The notes under the pieces: model-generated | The model's database searches: none | What the model was told of the DNA's origin: nothing | The model's input: only the letters and a program-made list of their open reading frames with translations | Translations under genes and position numbers: made by a program | Shown: positions 36,074-47,722 of the stretch, piece after piece | Position numbering within the stretch: the stretch's first letter is position 1 | Layout of the letters: each line of letters begins with the position of its first letter | From: Melieria omissa | Taxonomy: Eukaryota > Arthropoda > Insecta > Diptera > Ulidiidae | DNA length: 64,000 nt | Direction of reading: 5' to 3' | Assembly: GCA_963971225.1 (NCBI GenBank) | Contig: OZ020267.1 | Location: 123,187,891-123,251,890, forward strand

Positions 36074-37506
36074 TCTATACTATTATATAAAAACCGCTGA
36101 ACCGATTTAGATGAAAAAAGCACCAAACATATTTTTAGCTGGGGGAATGGTACATAGACTATATGAGACTGACCGCGCCCCTTTCTTACACCCACTATGG
36201 TAACAAAACTCATAGCGTTTAGCGTGTCATTGCGGGAAACATAGGCTATAATATAATCGGCCACGCCCACTTTCCGCGCCCACTTAACTAACAAAACGAA
36301 GCTACGGTACATGTCGGTAAATCAGTATTAATATCAAATGATTCTGTGTTTAATTGATGTTAACATAGGATATATCCCATCTGATTCGCCACACCCACTA
36401 TAATAACAAATCAGCCATGGTATATTTGTCATAGCAATATGGTTATCAGACGATTCAGCGTGTCATTGCGGCAAACATAGGCTATAATATAATCGGCCAC
36501 GCCCACTTTCCGCGCCCACTTAACTAACAAAACGAAGCTCCGGTACATGTCGGTAAATCAGTATTAATATCAAATGATTCTGTGTTTAATTGATGTTAAC
36601 ATAGGATATATCCCATCTGATTCGCCACACCCACTATAATAACAAATCAGCCATGGTATATTTGTCATAGCAATATGGTTATCAGACGATTCAGCGTGTC
36701 ATTGCGGCAAACATAGGCTACAATATAATCGGCCACGCTCACTTTCCGCGCCCACTTTACTAACAAAACGAAGCTCAAATCAAATGAATCAAATGATTCC
36801 GTGTTGTATTGATGATTGATTGACCACGCCCACCTGATATGCCTTTTCGCCACGCCCACTATAATAACAAATCATACGACACTAAAACTGAAAAACTAGA
36901 CAGCCTATTAGTTGAATTTTTCACGGAATGTTAGTTTGGAGTAAGTCCTGGTAAACCATATACTGCGAATACGACCCGATAGGTAGGCGTGGCACATCCC
37001 ATACAACTTAAATTTTCAATATGGAATATTTTCGTAATGAGAAGTCGGACAGCATTAAAATTTGGAGCGGGGCCACCATTTAGATGTGCTGTTTCACTGA
37101 TAAAATTAAATGGGCGTTGGACAAGGCGCGTGGCCCTTTTCAAATGCCGGTGTAACTTTGGAACTATAGCGTTCATATCAATGACACTCAGTGGAATAGC
37201 TTCGGAACAATAAGTTGGAAAGTTTGAAGTTTTGTATACCATCGTCCCATAGATGTGTCATTCTACTGGCAAAATTTTATGGGCGTTGAACAAGGGACAC
37301 GGCATATTTTTTGGGACTGAAATTTTCCGCGTAACTTTGGAACTGAAAGTCGCATATCAATGAAACCGAGTCACACCCTTCGACTGGAGGAATTGGGCAT
37401 TACATAAAAGAGGCGTGGTATCGCCCATAGAGTGTAGTATGAAGAAACTTGATTTATTTGGCTTATTGACTTCAAGCTTGTGTGCAAAGCTGCAGGGCCC
37501 TACTAG
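36074..37506 (+). mobile_element. Non-autonomous Helitron
   Basis: The 5' end is TCTATACTATTATATAAA, preceded by A. The 3' end is GGGCCCTACTAG, followed by T, with a short stem (AGCTT...AAGCT) just upstream. TC start, CTAG end and insertion between A and T are Helitron hallmarks, and there are no TIRs. CCACGCCCAC motifs are frequent. It contains a 236-bp tandem repeat (36221 onward). No Rep/helicase coding is seen. Confidence 0.75.
36221..36880. repeat. 236-bp tandem repeat, about 2.7 units, inside the Helitron
   Basis: The phrase AGCGTGTCATTGCGG starts units at 36221, 36457 and 36693, exactly 236 bp apart. Units 1 and 2 are nearly identical. Unit 3 carries deletions. Confidence 0.92.
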
Positions 37507-39923
37507 TTTAATATATAACATGACTACATTAGTACATAAATTATATTTTTATTTGATTTTTCATTCAGCATAAAGAATTATCCAAAAACTTGGAACGAAT
37601 GCGTATTTTTTAATCATCAAGTTTGAAGCTACATAAAAATGGAACAGAATAGAATATTAAAGAATCGGAAAACGGATTTCTCTTAGTTGAGATGTTATCT
37701 GTCGACTGTCATTAGTCATTTAGACATTTTGTAACATTAATTTGTACCATTTTTGGCCACACTCGCGACACTGTGCGTGCGCCGTTGCCGTTTTGCCAAT
37801 TTGGAGTTATTAAAAAAATTGGGGTGATTTAATAAATAATAATTTGAAATTTTCTATTAAAAAACTAAGTTAAAAAAATAACATTCATCCATCCATTACT
37901 TTGGAAAGCACCGAAAAAATTGCTATGGGTCGGTAGTTTGCAGGGTCAGTAGTCTTGGCCATTTGCCAACTTCCAACATGCCGGAAATACGCCAGTGGTG
38001 TATGACATGTTGAAAAGATTGCATAATGGACAAGCAGCAGTGAGGTAGCGCACTTTTTCAAAACAAGGCCTTCAAACCATGCCTAAAAGTATGCAATCAG
38101 CATGCAAAATTGGAAAATCTGCAAAAAAGCAAAACATACGTTTATTATTATCATTTTGATTGCAAAACAAACGCATTCTAAGACATTTTCTGTTCCTTTT
38201 TGCAATTATCAATGTTGACGTTACCGATTAAATGTAAAATCTGAAAAATCCAGCCAACTCACTTGGTGCTGTAGCTCTCCAAAAATTACGAAATTTGCAA
38301 ATTTAAGTCTCTGGCATTGCCAAACTACAAAAGTTTAAGAAAAACAAAATAGAGATTTGAATTCAGCAGACCATGATTAACTAGTATACCGGACCACTCC
38401 TTCTAATTTTGTCCCGCGGTTGTATGAAGTCGAATCACTGTGCAAGGGCTCTTTTAACTGCCCATGTGCGAAACGTATTTCTGGCATAAAGCAAGAAAGT
38501 TCATAACAAGTTTACTTCATCTTACGATGTGAATGTGCAAAAAATCACTGCCGAACTCTCAGCTGCTATTAAAAATGATTGCATAGGAATGTACTTATTA
38601 CTTTAGAGTAAACTATTATAAACCTGTTCGTTTTAATTTGTATTCTCAAAATTTCCTCTCAAAGCCCTGAATCTAAACACATTTCGAGAATAATATAGAT
38701 ATCATAAATTTATACACCTGTTTTTCTCTTGTCACGCTTCTATGGTTTTACATTTTAATTGTTTTGGATTTTTCGTTCAATTTTTATTTTATTACACTTT
38801 CACTTCCGGCTGTTGTGCGATTGATTCGTTTTCATATTCAACGCTTTGAAGCAATTTGTGACCAAACATTTTGCCGCTTTCCAATGTCCGATTGCTTGTA
38901 CCGCCAGCAGTTCACTGAATTCTGTGTGCTCCGAGCTTATAGTGGGCGCTTTGAGCTTCTCTCTGCTGTTCATGCACTCAGTACTTTTTATACTTTTCAA
39001 AAGAATTCTTTACTCCCAGTCAGTGGTTGTGTGCACGAAACTCTTTTGTTTCTGCTCTTATTTTCTCTTTTATGCATTCACGTTTGTGTGACTGTTTTCA
39101 TTTTGGTTTTGTTTTGATGTTTTTGTTTCGAAACTTTTCACTAAGTATTCAAAATTGTTTTCTAAATAGTTGAACACTTTTTACTATGTTGCAGTATTGC
39201 GCAACAACATTTTCGTGTTGGCTTATAATTTGTTGAAAAGTATCACGATATGATGGCTGAATTTGTGGATCAGATTATTGTTTTTATTAGCAATAGCGAC
39301 ATAACTACATAAATGTATACACACAAATATACAGTTTAGAACTGTGTAATGGATGACAGGCTTTACAAATATGTGTGAAGAGTGTGACTAATTACATAAA
39401 AGTCAAAGTTACTTATTATTGCGGACTGGATTTTTACGAATATACTCGCAGATATAATTAGTTACACCAAATAATAATAAGTAATATTTAAGTAATATTT
39501 ATAATGAAATCTAATTTATAAAATAGCTTAAGTAAACAAACTAGCTAACTTAAGACCACAGATGTCATAGCTATACTTTTATATTGTTTAAAAAAAAAGA
39601 TTCAATTTTTTAAAACAATTCTAAAAATAAAAATAAAATAAAAAAATGCTCGTATAAAGTAAAATTTTAGAAGTAACCAAGTAAAATGTGGTTTTCCACG
39701 CGGAAGTTGCTTGTGGACGACATTCTTGTTTGTAATATTATAGTAAAAGCTATCTTCTATCCCTCTTCACCTGTCCATCTCTTCATCTAGAACTAAGTGT
39801 TCTCATCTTAATCTAAAAATATATTTAATCTTTACTTCATTCACACAGCTATAGTTTTGAAGGAGAAAATAACACATACCCTATATGTTTTATCATAACT
39901 GCCGCAGCTATTATAAAATATAC
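37507..39923. other. Non-coding stretch
   Basis: AT-rich. The open frame at about 38764-39117 lacks an ATG start and has no family content. No repeat boundaries were found. Confidence 0.5.
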
Positions 39924-39927
39924 TTAA

Positions 39928-40974
39928 CCCTCTAGTTCCCAAGAAGGCCTATAGACATCCTAAGCTTAAAAAAATTCTCTAAATTACACCTTATGATTTT
40001 TCTAGTTGATTTTACACGTATGGAAAGGGAAATTTCCATTTTATAAAATAAATGTAGTCAGATAACGCTGCCACATGCACAACGGCAGTAATTGTAAGAC
40101 AAAGTTGAAGTTTGGTGAGAAAGTAAGCAAATAATTATTTTTGAAATTGTGTGAGAAACAAACAATTTTTTAAATAAATTGAGAGCCTCAATAAAATTAA
40201 AAAAATTATTGGTGGTTAGCTGATAATGTATTCTTTGAGAAAATAAAAAAAAATTATGAAAAAAGTTGTTACACTCCTCCTACCTAACCCAAACCCTAGA
40301 GTGTCTGTAGGCCTGCTTGGGATGAAAGGCCTAAATAATTAACGATTCTTGATGATGTTTTTTCGCTATTTAAGCATTATTTATGGATTTGAACCGAAAT
40401 TTTGATACAACACAATATAAAACAGATCATGTTACTGCAAAAGTTTATACTTAGGCGTAGTCCGGGGGGGTAGATGAGAGAACTAGTCTCCCCTAGTCCT
40501 TTATTTCATGGAGTATATTTGTCGACATCTGTGTGAAAAGATAACAAGGCATTAAAAAATAATAAGAACCACCATATATATACATATACCTACACCGATT
40601 TTTTTAGTTTTCCTAGTTTATAAACCCCCCAAAAGCAGTGTACAAGCTACCCCACGACACATTACTCCTCGCCTTACCCCATCCCTTTTAATTTATGGTC
40701 TCTTACGTGTATGAACTGAAACTGTTACCCGTTATTTATGTTTACATATATTAAAAAAAAAATTTAAAATTTAAATTAACTACAAAAAAAATTTCCATAT
40801 GGGATTTTTTTGGCTTTGTTTCCCAAGCAGGCCTGTAGGCCTTCTACTTTCTACACCCTCTATCACGCCTCCTATTGACATGAAATTTTTTTCCCCAAAC
40901 AAACATTACTTCTCCACCACAAAACTATCACTGGTAATTTTTTTAACAAGATTAAAAACTTGGGAACTAGAGGG
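39928..40974. mobile_element. piggyBac-like MITE
   Basis: Perfect 16-bp TIRs CCCTCTAGTTCCCAAG are flanked on both sides by TTAA (39924-39927 and 40975-40978), the piggyBac target. A longer imperfect inverted relation includes AGGCCTATAGACATCC and its partner AGGCCTGTAGGCCTTC. The 1047-bp element has no transposase. Confidence 0.88.
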
Positions 40975-40978
40975 TTAA

Positions 40979-41554
40979 ATATTAATATGCAATGAACTAG
41001 TATCAATGAAACTTCCGTTCAGACTGAAGTTTACAAATTATAGTTTAAAAAGGTACCTTTCTCAATACAATAGTAGTTCAATAAAAGCTTAAAAATTCTT
41101 TAATATTTATAAAAGTACTTTATTATTTAACAATAGAAATTTGGATTATGAAATTCTTTTTTGTTAAAATTAAAAGAAAAATAACCGTTTCTGGATCTCA
41201 GACCTGGCACTTTGAACTTCTCTTGAATGATATGAATGAATATGCAGTAAAGTTTTTTGTACTTACCCTTTTGCCATGAGTGCCACACTATTCATGAGCG
41301 TTAAAATCTTACTGAGATTCTAGATAACTGTGGTCTTTCGAACGATATTAAAAACCTAATAATTGAATGTAAAAAAAACCCAATAGAGATTTTGCTATCC
41401 ATGCTATGATATGCTCGTATCCAAATAATTTATTTTATTTTAAGAAGTTAAGTCAAGTAACTAAATTTTGTTTTAATTTTTGGGTTCCTTTGTCACTGTA
41501 CATTTTCATATATTCTTATATATATAATACATTTTAGAACTAAGATCAGATGAG
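40979..41554. other. AT-rich non-coding stretch
   Basis: This is the 3' flank of PLC-X copy B. No feature was recognised. Confidence 0.5.
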
Positions 41555-43344
41555 TTATAGTAATCCATTCTGATTTTCAGTATTTTGTATATTTCTGTAC
41601 TGAGCCGCTACACAATTTTTGCAATGCAGTCTAGATCGCAATTTATTATACATAATAACAGAATCCATAAGAGTTGTGCCGCGTATGAAATCCACTGCGA
41701 CAATATTTGCATAAGGACCCAACTCTTTGTAGTACAAATTCGAAATGAGTTTATTAATCGAATCGGTTATCTGGCGAAGTCCACCATACTTTGGGGAATT
41801 GATATCACTTTCACTGGGCTGCAGTACGGCCATATCTGCTACTGGTTCCTTCTTGTGACGCCTGGAAAATGTTTAAAAAAATGTATTAAAACCAACAAAA
41901 GTTAAATCGACATGCATATATAGTTTACGAATGTAGAGAAGAGAATTTGGTTTCGTTTACCATTCACACAAATATGTATTTGATGAGATATTAGTGACGT
42001 CCCTTTTGTCCATTGCCCCCTTTAATTTTCTTTTCCAGCCCTTAGCCTTGCATAATTTACTCACATATTCATCTACTGGGTTCAGCTCTTGTAGATTATA
42101 ATAACAACTTAAATCTAGCGTAAAAATCTAGTATAATGTGGATCATAATACATTAAATTGGCGTGCATACCCACTACTAGTTTTGAATATTCATAATTTC
42201 AAAGTTACAAAATTGGCATTAACTTACCCCTTATTTAGCGTTTTGATTTGTTGCAAGTGACTTTTCAGTCGCGACCAATTCGTACCGTCACCCCAACGTT
42301 GCTCTATCGACCCGAAAAACAACTCTGGGAACTTTTCGATCAAATCCTTATCATTGCAGGTCAATATAATAAATTGATTTCGTGCCCACATTTCGTTTAA
42401 CATAGAGTCCCAAGTGAGGGGCCGCTGAACAAGAAGTCCTTTGAATTTCGTTTGCAGTAAAAGTGCTAATCTCTTTTGAACGGAGGCGGTAAACGCATTA
42501 CCTAAAACGACAATTAATAATTCAATAAACACGATTTAATTCCGTAACTGCCCAACTTACCAGTGGGAAGGCTATGCAAGTCGACTATGACGATTTCATT
42601 TGTCTCCCGAACAAAGTTTTTAATCTGTTCTAGCACTCCCTTCAAATGCCGTTGTTCTTGACCGCCGCGCTGTATGACAAACTTCTTGGGTTTGCTGCTG
42701 TGGAAGCCGACACTTAAGTCTAAATATCGCACCCCGTGCATCAGTTGGGCGCGGATGTCGTCATCCTGGGTCCAGTCGGTCTTGTTAATGGCTTTGAGGA
42801 AATCGAATGCACCGGTTTCGGCCAAATACGAGCCAGAGTTGTGGGTGCCTGGTATAAATATGTCGCGAATACGCAAATCGCCAATCACCGGCTGCAAACT
42901 ACGCATCCACTGTGGATAGGCACTGATGCAGGCAGATGCCAGAATCTGGCCCTTTCGGTTAATCAAGCTGGCCCAATACTTGTAACAACCGGTGCTGGCT
43001 GTAGCGTTGCGCGATAGCTCATAATTGAAGTGAAATTTTGTGGGCCTGAACAGATTCATGTCTTCTATTGCATAAGAATCGATAATTACGCCTCTCTGCG
43101 GCACCCAGGCTGTGCGTCCGGATCGATGGATAGTGGTGAACTTCTGCGGCTCTTGTGAAGTGATCAGAATATTGTCTTCCCAGAAGTATGAGGCGTTTAC
43201 CCAAGACAGCTCTATGTAGTGATTTCCTGCATTTATTGTCATCCATAGTGCTGCGGTATTTTGATCTTCAATCATAGTGGCGGACAGTTGAAAAACAGTC
43301 GCTAGTACAGTCGCTATGACAAAGCTACCTTCGGCCGGTGACAT
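41555..43344 (-). CDS. Secreted PI-PLC X-like protein, copy B (second histidine replaced by Arg)
   Basis: Three exons (43344-42561, 42501-42228, 41861-41555; phases 1 and 2; exon 2 is 274 nt) give 454 residues. The N-terminus MSPAEGSFVIATVLATVFQL is a signal peptide. The N-terminal beta-rich region (LWMTINAGNHYIELSW) matches its sisters. X-domain motifs: IFIPGTHNSGSY (H168, N169) and HGVRYLDL (R206), but FVIQRG has R226 where copy A has the second catalytic histidine. The C-terminal domain has VAVDFIRGTTLMD; the tail after it is longer than in the sisters and diverged. The reading frame and splice sites are clean, so the gene appears maintained, though probably not as a classical phospholipase. 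Substrate or ligand unknown. Confidence 0.88.
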
Positions 43345-43534
43345 GTTGTTAGGAGATTGATTGATTGCTTTCGCTCAAACACTTTCGTAGCTACTTTGTT
43401 TTTGTATTTGTTTGAATTCGATTCATCATTATTTAACAGCGCCTGTCGGACGGCAAGATTACTCTGGATCCACTAAAAAAAACTAATTTTGCATTTATTA
43501 ATATTTGATTCACAAATTATCATTAGAAGTGTTG

Positions 43535-43910
43535 GATTAGGAGGATTCTATGTATATAATGCATATAGAGGCCCTTGGAGTGTTCGAAAGGAAGATACTT
43601 CGCAAAGTCCAGCGAAAGTCCCTGTTCGTATTGGCGACGACTATCGTATACGAACCAATACAGAGCTGTATGAGCTGTAAATAGACATGGACGTAGCACA
43701 GCGTATTAACATCCAGCGGCTACGCTGGCTCGGCCATGTCTGCCGTAAGGACGATGAAGCTCCGGCAACAAAGGTGCTCGATGCGGTGGTTGAAGGTCGT
43801 CGGAAGACCAAGTTGAGAAGGACCTTTTATCTCTTGGTGTGACCAACTGGAGAAGGCGCGCGCAAAGCAGAGGAGCCTGGAGAGAAGTCTTGCGGTAGGC
43901 CGTAAGTAAG
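43535..43910 (+). mobile_element. LINE reverse-transcriptase C-terminal fragment
   Basis: Plus-strand pieces read VFERKILRKVQ, then in another frame PVRIGDDYRIRTNTELYEL, a stop, and DVAQRINIQRLRWLGHVCRK with DDEAPATKVLDAVVEGRRKT. The WLGHV motif region is typical of the end of non-LTR RTs. It is broken by a frameshift and a stop. GTAA repeats follow (43900-43915). Confidence 0.75.
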
Positions 43911-43920
43911 TAAGTATATA

Positions 43921-44464
43921 CAGGGTGGGCGGGTGGGTGGGTTTCTGCATACATCGTTTTAATTGTAATATAGTTAAAATTCTGATTGCTTGTTTTATTT
44001 GAAAACGAAATGGGGGAATCCACAATAATGAGGTGGTTTAAAAATCCTAAGCAATTCCCTCGTACATCTACAGCGATTTTTATGCAGGGCGGTGTGCGAT
44101 GTCATACGGCGAAACAGTCAATAAGTGTTGCTAAAAGTCTATTTAAGCTAAGGAAGATTGGCCGGGAAATTTGCCAGATCTTAATCCTATTGAACATTTC
44201 TGGTCCAGGATTCAAGATTCAGTATTTCGGAGTCCAAAACCTGCCAATAGACTCATTGAGAGAGTAAAATAAAAGTGGAACGCCATATCATTGGCCAAAG
44301 CGTCGGTCTTGTGCGAAAGTTTTCGAAAGCGAGTCCTAGAGTGCTACGAAAAAAATAGCACACATACACAATATGAATTTAGTGGTTTAAATAGAAAAAT
44401 TTTGAAAGCAATACAAATAATCCTTAAATGTGTTTTTGTATGCAGAAACCTTTCGCCCACCCTG
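43921..44464 (+). mobile_element. Tc1-like element, internally deleted
   Basis: The ends CAGGGTGGGCGGGTGGGTGG and inverted CAGGGTGGGCGAAAGG share further GTTTCTGCATACA; TA lies outside both (43919-43920 and 44465-44466). Plus-strand remnants include FMQGGVRCHTAKQSISVAKS and, after a frame change, PDLNPIEHFWSRIQDSVFRS. These are the second catalytic-Asp region and the PxLNPIE motif with the third catalytic Glu of Tc1 transposases. The N-terminal half is missing. Confidence 0.85.
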
Positions 44465-44466
44465 TA

Positions 44467-46739
44467 TATGTACATATATAATCTAATTAGTTACATCGAT
44501 AAAATGATCATCTTTATTGGAGCAAGAAACAAATCGGTCGTAAAGTTATCACAACTCTTATAATAAAACACCGACATCAAAGTTTCTTACTGATCTAACA
44601 GTTCTTTAAACCTCTGAGAATAGTTTCTTGGATACAGGAAAAGCAAATACATTGATAAACCAGAAGCTCATGACGGTAGAAGTTGTCTGGTGACGATGAT
44701 TTGGTAGAACACAAGTGAAGAATTGCGAACAGCGAGTTGAGCTTTTCCATTTCTGCCCGAGAGCACAGCCGCCTTAAGAAATATTTTCGTTTCTACGCTG
44801 AAGGATTAACGAGTGAGCGATCAGATGCTCGATCTCATGTGGCCACACCTACCTTTCTACCTACCTACGCTGACGGATGGAATCTGGAAGCCCTAACGCG
44901 CCTCAGCGATAGCAAAATACTTTGGTAAAATATTCGCTGCATACGCACCTGTACAACTGCGATTGAACACAATTATTTCTTGCGGTATTTGTACAACAAG
45001 TTATAAACACTTCAAAATTTTATTGATTTATTTTTGAAATTTCTGGTAGTTTGTTTGGGTTTTACAAGACGCGCTTTCGGCGATGTCGTGTTGTTAGCGG
45101 TTCGAAATGCTCTTAATATTTAAAGATACCTTTGCGATTTGTGCAAGTAGCAGCCCTTCTATGTACTTGTTGCAGCATTCGTCACGTCATGTGTTTTGCA
45201 CACTCAAGTAGATGAAATAGCATTAGGCACCAAGTCCGCGGAGATCATTTAAGTAACTCACTCGCATCTGTTTTTCGTGCCGCCATCCATTTGCATTGTG
45301 TTATTCTTGCGCCCTGCATTTGCTTGCCAGCGTCTCACCGTATGTGGAGAACGGAGCCCCTCATCAGCCAACAATCATTAATTAGAAATTGACATTTGTA
45401 ACACACATGAGCAACGCTAGTGGGCATGGAAATTTAGCCATGTCTGTCTCACTGGCTGACTGGAAGATATGGTAACTTTAGAAGACTGCGTAATATCAAT
45501 GTGAAGTTTAGCATTTTACAAATCATATTTAATACAGCAACTGTGTACAGAAATTTAAACTGTAGCATAGGGTACGAAAGCGCAGTGTTCAGCATAGATC
45601 ATATAAAAAATTTTTACTTTTAAGTCCATTACTTTTCATCCACTGCAGCGTCATTCTCTTCCATGATAGTTCGAGAGCTTTGGAAACATCTCAGTTTTCA
45701 CTGAGAGGACGTTTTCCGCTTTGAAAGTACATCCTCGGCATATGTACATACATATTCACAAACGTACAACACTGGACATCAGCGTTTTCAAAACGTTTCT
45801 TTCGGTTTAATATATAAGACCGTGATCGATATGAATTGCTTCAATCACAGTGAATGGTTCTATACGCGTCAACAACAGCACTGCTGGCCTGCAAACGCTG
45901 GATATCTTCGATACCTTGCGGTTCTGCAATTGCTACGACTCCCTGCCCACAATACAATGCGGCTGTGTGTGTGACCATTGTTTTAATTGCAAATATTTCA
46001 TAAAAACAACAGAACTGGAAGACTATGTTTCACTGCAAAAGCTGTAAAACTGCATGATACAATTTCCTGTAGCAGTTGATAGCAGTTGCAGCAGTTGTAT
46101 TTAGTGTAGTGCTTGCACCAATTTATTTTCATTAAACCTTTACTATTTATTTTCATATGGCAACAATCAACTTTCTCGACACTTGAGTGCAAGTGTTTAC
46201 TCTTTAGGTGCCTTTTCCTCTGGCCCTTTATTGCTTAAGTTGAAGTTTGGGGCTCAGTGTGCACATAAGAATAATTGGTGTTTTTGTCTTAACTTGGACA
46301 GGTTTTGTAGGACTAAAATTTTCTAAAAAAACTTTAGGTTTACTCTAAATCCAACTTGATCTTGGAATTGTGTCTTGAGTATTGTTTCGTTGACTTTTGG
46401 CGACATGCCAAAAAATAAAAGATGCTGTTTTGTTAGTTAGGCGATTTCTCTTTCATTCTTGCCTTACTATTTCTACATTCCTAGATGAAAATTACGACTG
46501 CGCCGAAAAGTCCCATACTAACTTTGGAAACAAATACAAGAGAGCATATAACTTCAACCAAATTTTTATTGAAATACCAAACAAAATTCGGAACAAAAAA
46601 TGAATTCATAGAATAATAGTGACAACTTATTATTGATACAATACAATTTATATCTTATAATAATTTCAGTTGTCCAGAGAACAAATCGTATCTTCTTAGC
46701 TTCTAACTGAACTTCAATAATCGCTTGTAATTAGATATA
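44467..46739. other. Non-coding stretch with one possible promoter
   Basis: No gene is firmly supported. TATATAAG at 45811-45818 lies 32 bp before an initiator-like TCAATC (A at 45843). Short ATG frames of 47 and 49 codons start at 45831 and 45854. A cysteine-rich frame (FCNCYDSLPTIQCGCVCDHC) overlaps but has no ATG. Confidence 0.4.
45811..45843 (+). promoter_or_regulatory. Candidate TATA + initiator promoter
   Basis: TATATAAG and TCAATC are spaced as in fly core promoters (-32 to +1). No recognised gene lies downstream, so the match may be chance in AT-rich DNA. Confidence 0.25.
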
Positions 46740-47336
46740 CAGTCGAGTCTGGGTATAGTGAACACCTCGATATAGTGAACACCTTGATATAGTGAACACC
46801 CAAATTTTTACATGGAATACTTTAAATAGTGAAAAATCGAAAACCTCTAAATAGTGAACAAAATTTTGAAAGCAATTTCAAGCAAAAAGCAAAAAAAACA
46901 CACACCTTTTCAAGTTCGATTTCAGAAAGTGTAAAATCAATTTCAGAAAGCGTAAAAGCAATTTCAGAAAGCGTAAAATCAATTTCAGAAAGCGTAAATT
47001 CAATTTCAGAAACATACATTTAATTTTAGAAAGCGTAAAAGCCATTTCAGAAAGCGCAAATTCAATTTAGGAAAACGTAAATTCAATTTCAGAAAGCGTA
47101 AATTAAATTTCAGAAAGCGTAAATTCAATTTCAGAAAGTGTAAATTCAATTTCAGATACATAAATTCAATTTGTAAACCAATTTTTGTTGAAAGTGGGCT
47201 TTTTTATGTGTATTTAAAAGTTTTTGAGCAAATAAAACGAGTTTTTGAACACACATTTTAACATTTATATAGTGAACACCCTTAATTCTGTGACCAGGCC
47301 TTGCAATAACTAGTTCACTATATCCAGACACGACTG
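46740..47336. mobile_element. pogo-like MITE, copy 2, expanded by a 21-bp array
   Basis: The ends CAGTCGAGTCTGGGTATAGT and inverted CAGTCGTGTCTGGATATAGT are flanked by TA (46738-46739 and 47337-47338). It contains repeated TATAGTGAACACC near both ends and is a relative of the copy at 2870-3089. It is larger because of an internal tandem array. Confidence 0.88.
46917..47170. repeat. 21-bp tandem repeat, about 12 units
   Basis: The unit is close to AATTTCAGAAAGCGTAAAAT plus one base. Because 21 is a multiple of 3, both strands stay open for several units (SISESVK on plus, EIDFTLS on minus); this is an effect of the repeat, not a gene. Confidence 0.92.
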
Positions 47337-47556
47337 TACTTCAATTGGTGCTCCTAAACGGTTGAAGCTGCAAACTGGATTCTCTGACAAATGGCATCCC
47401 AGTTTCATCTCACTTGATATAATTTGCATCTTTATCCTGTTCCGTATCGCTCCTGGCACTCGTTCAAATGCATAAAGTTTTTATATAACATGTTTAAACA
47501 GTTGACTGTGCAACAGTTTCTTACGATGGAAAATTATTTTGAGTTTTCTTTAATAT

Positions 47557-47710
47557 CAGGCGCGGATTCAGAAAAATATTTCGGGGGGGGGTTTCAAAAA
47601 GTAATTCTTTAATATTTGTAAAATGACTTTTAATTTGTATGTAGTTTATTAGGCGATCCAAATATTTCGGGGGGTTTCAACCCCCAAAACACCCCCTGAA
47701 TCCGCCACTG
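47557..47710. mobile_element. hAT MITE with 8-bp TSD
   Basis: The ends CAGGCGCGGATTCAG and inverted CAGTGGCGGATTCAGG are bounded by perfect 8-bp repeats TTTAATAT (47549-47556 and 47711-47718). It carries G-runs and C-runs that can pair. At 154 bp it is non-coding and lies 12 bp from the stop codon of PLC-X copy C, so it probably forms part of that gene's 3' UTR. Confidence 0.88.
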
Positions 47711-47722
47711 TTTAATATTATA

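Noticed and set aside
36221..36880. A CRISPR-like array
   Set aside because: The repeats are 236-bp direct tandem units with no unique spacers, inside a Helitron in a eukaryotic genome.
38764..39117. A 117-codon plus-strand frame with hydrophobic stretches
   Set aside because: It starts at TTG, is T-rich, and has no splice or family support.
43706..44025. Minus-strand ORFs of about 100 codons
   Set aside because: They are antisense to a LINE RT fragment and run into a Tc1-like element; no start context or family content.
46822..47023. Repetitive-peptide ORFs on both strands
   Set aside because: They are produced by a 21-bp tandem array inside a MITE.
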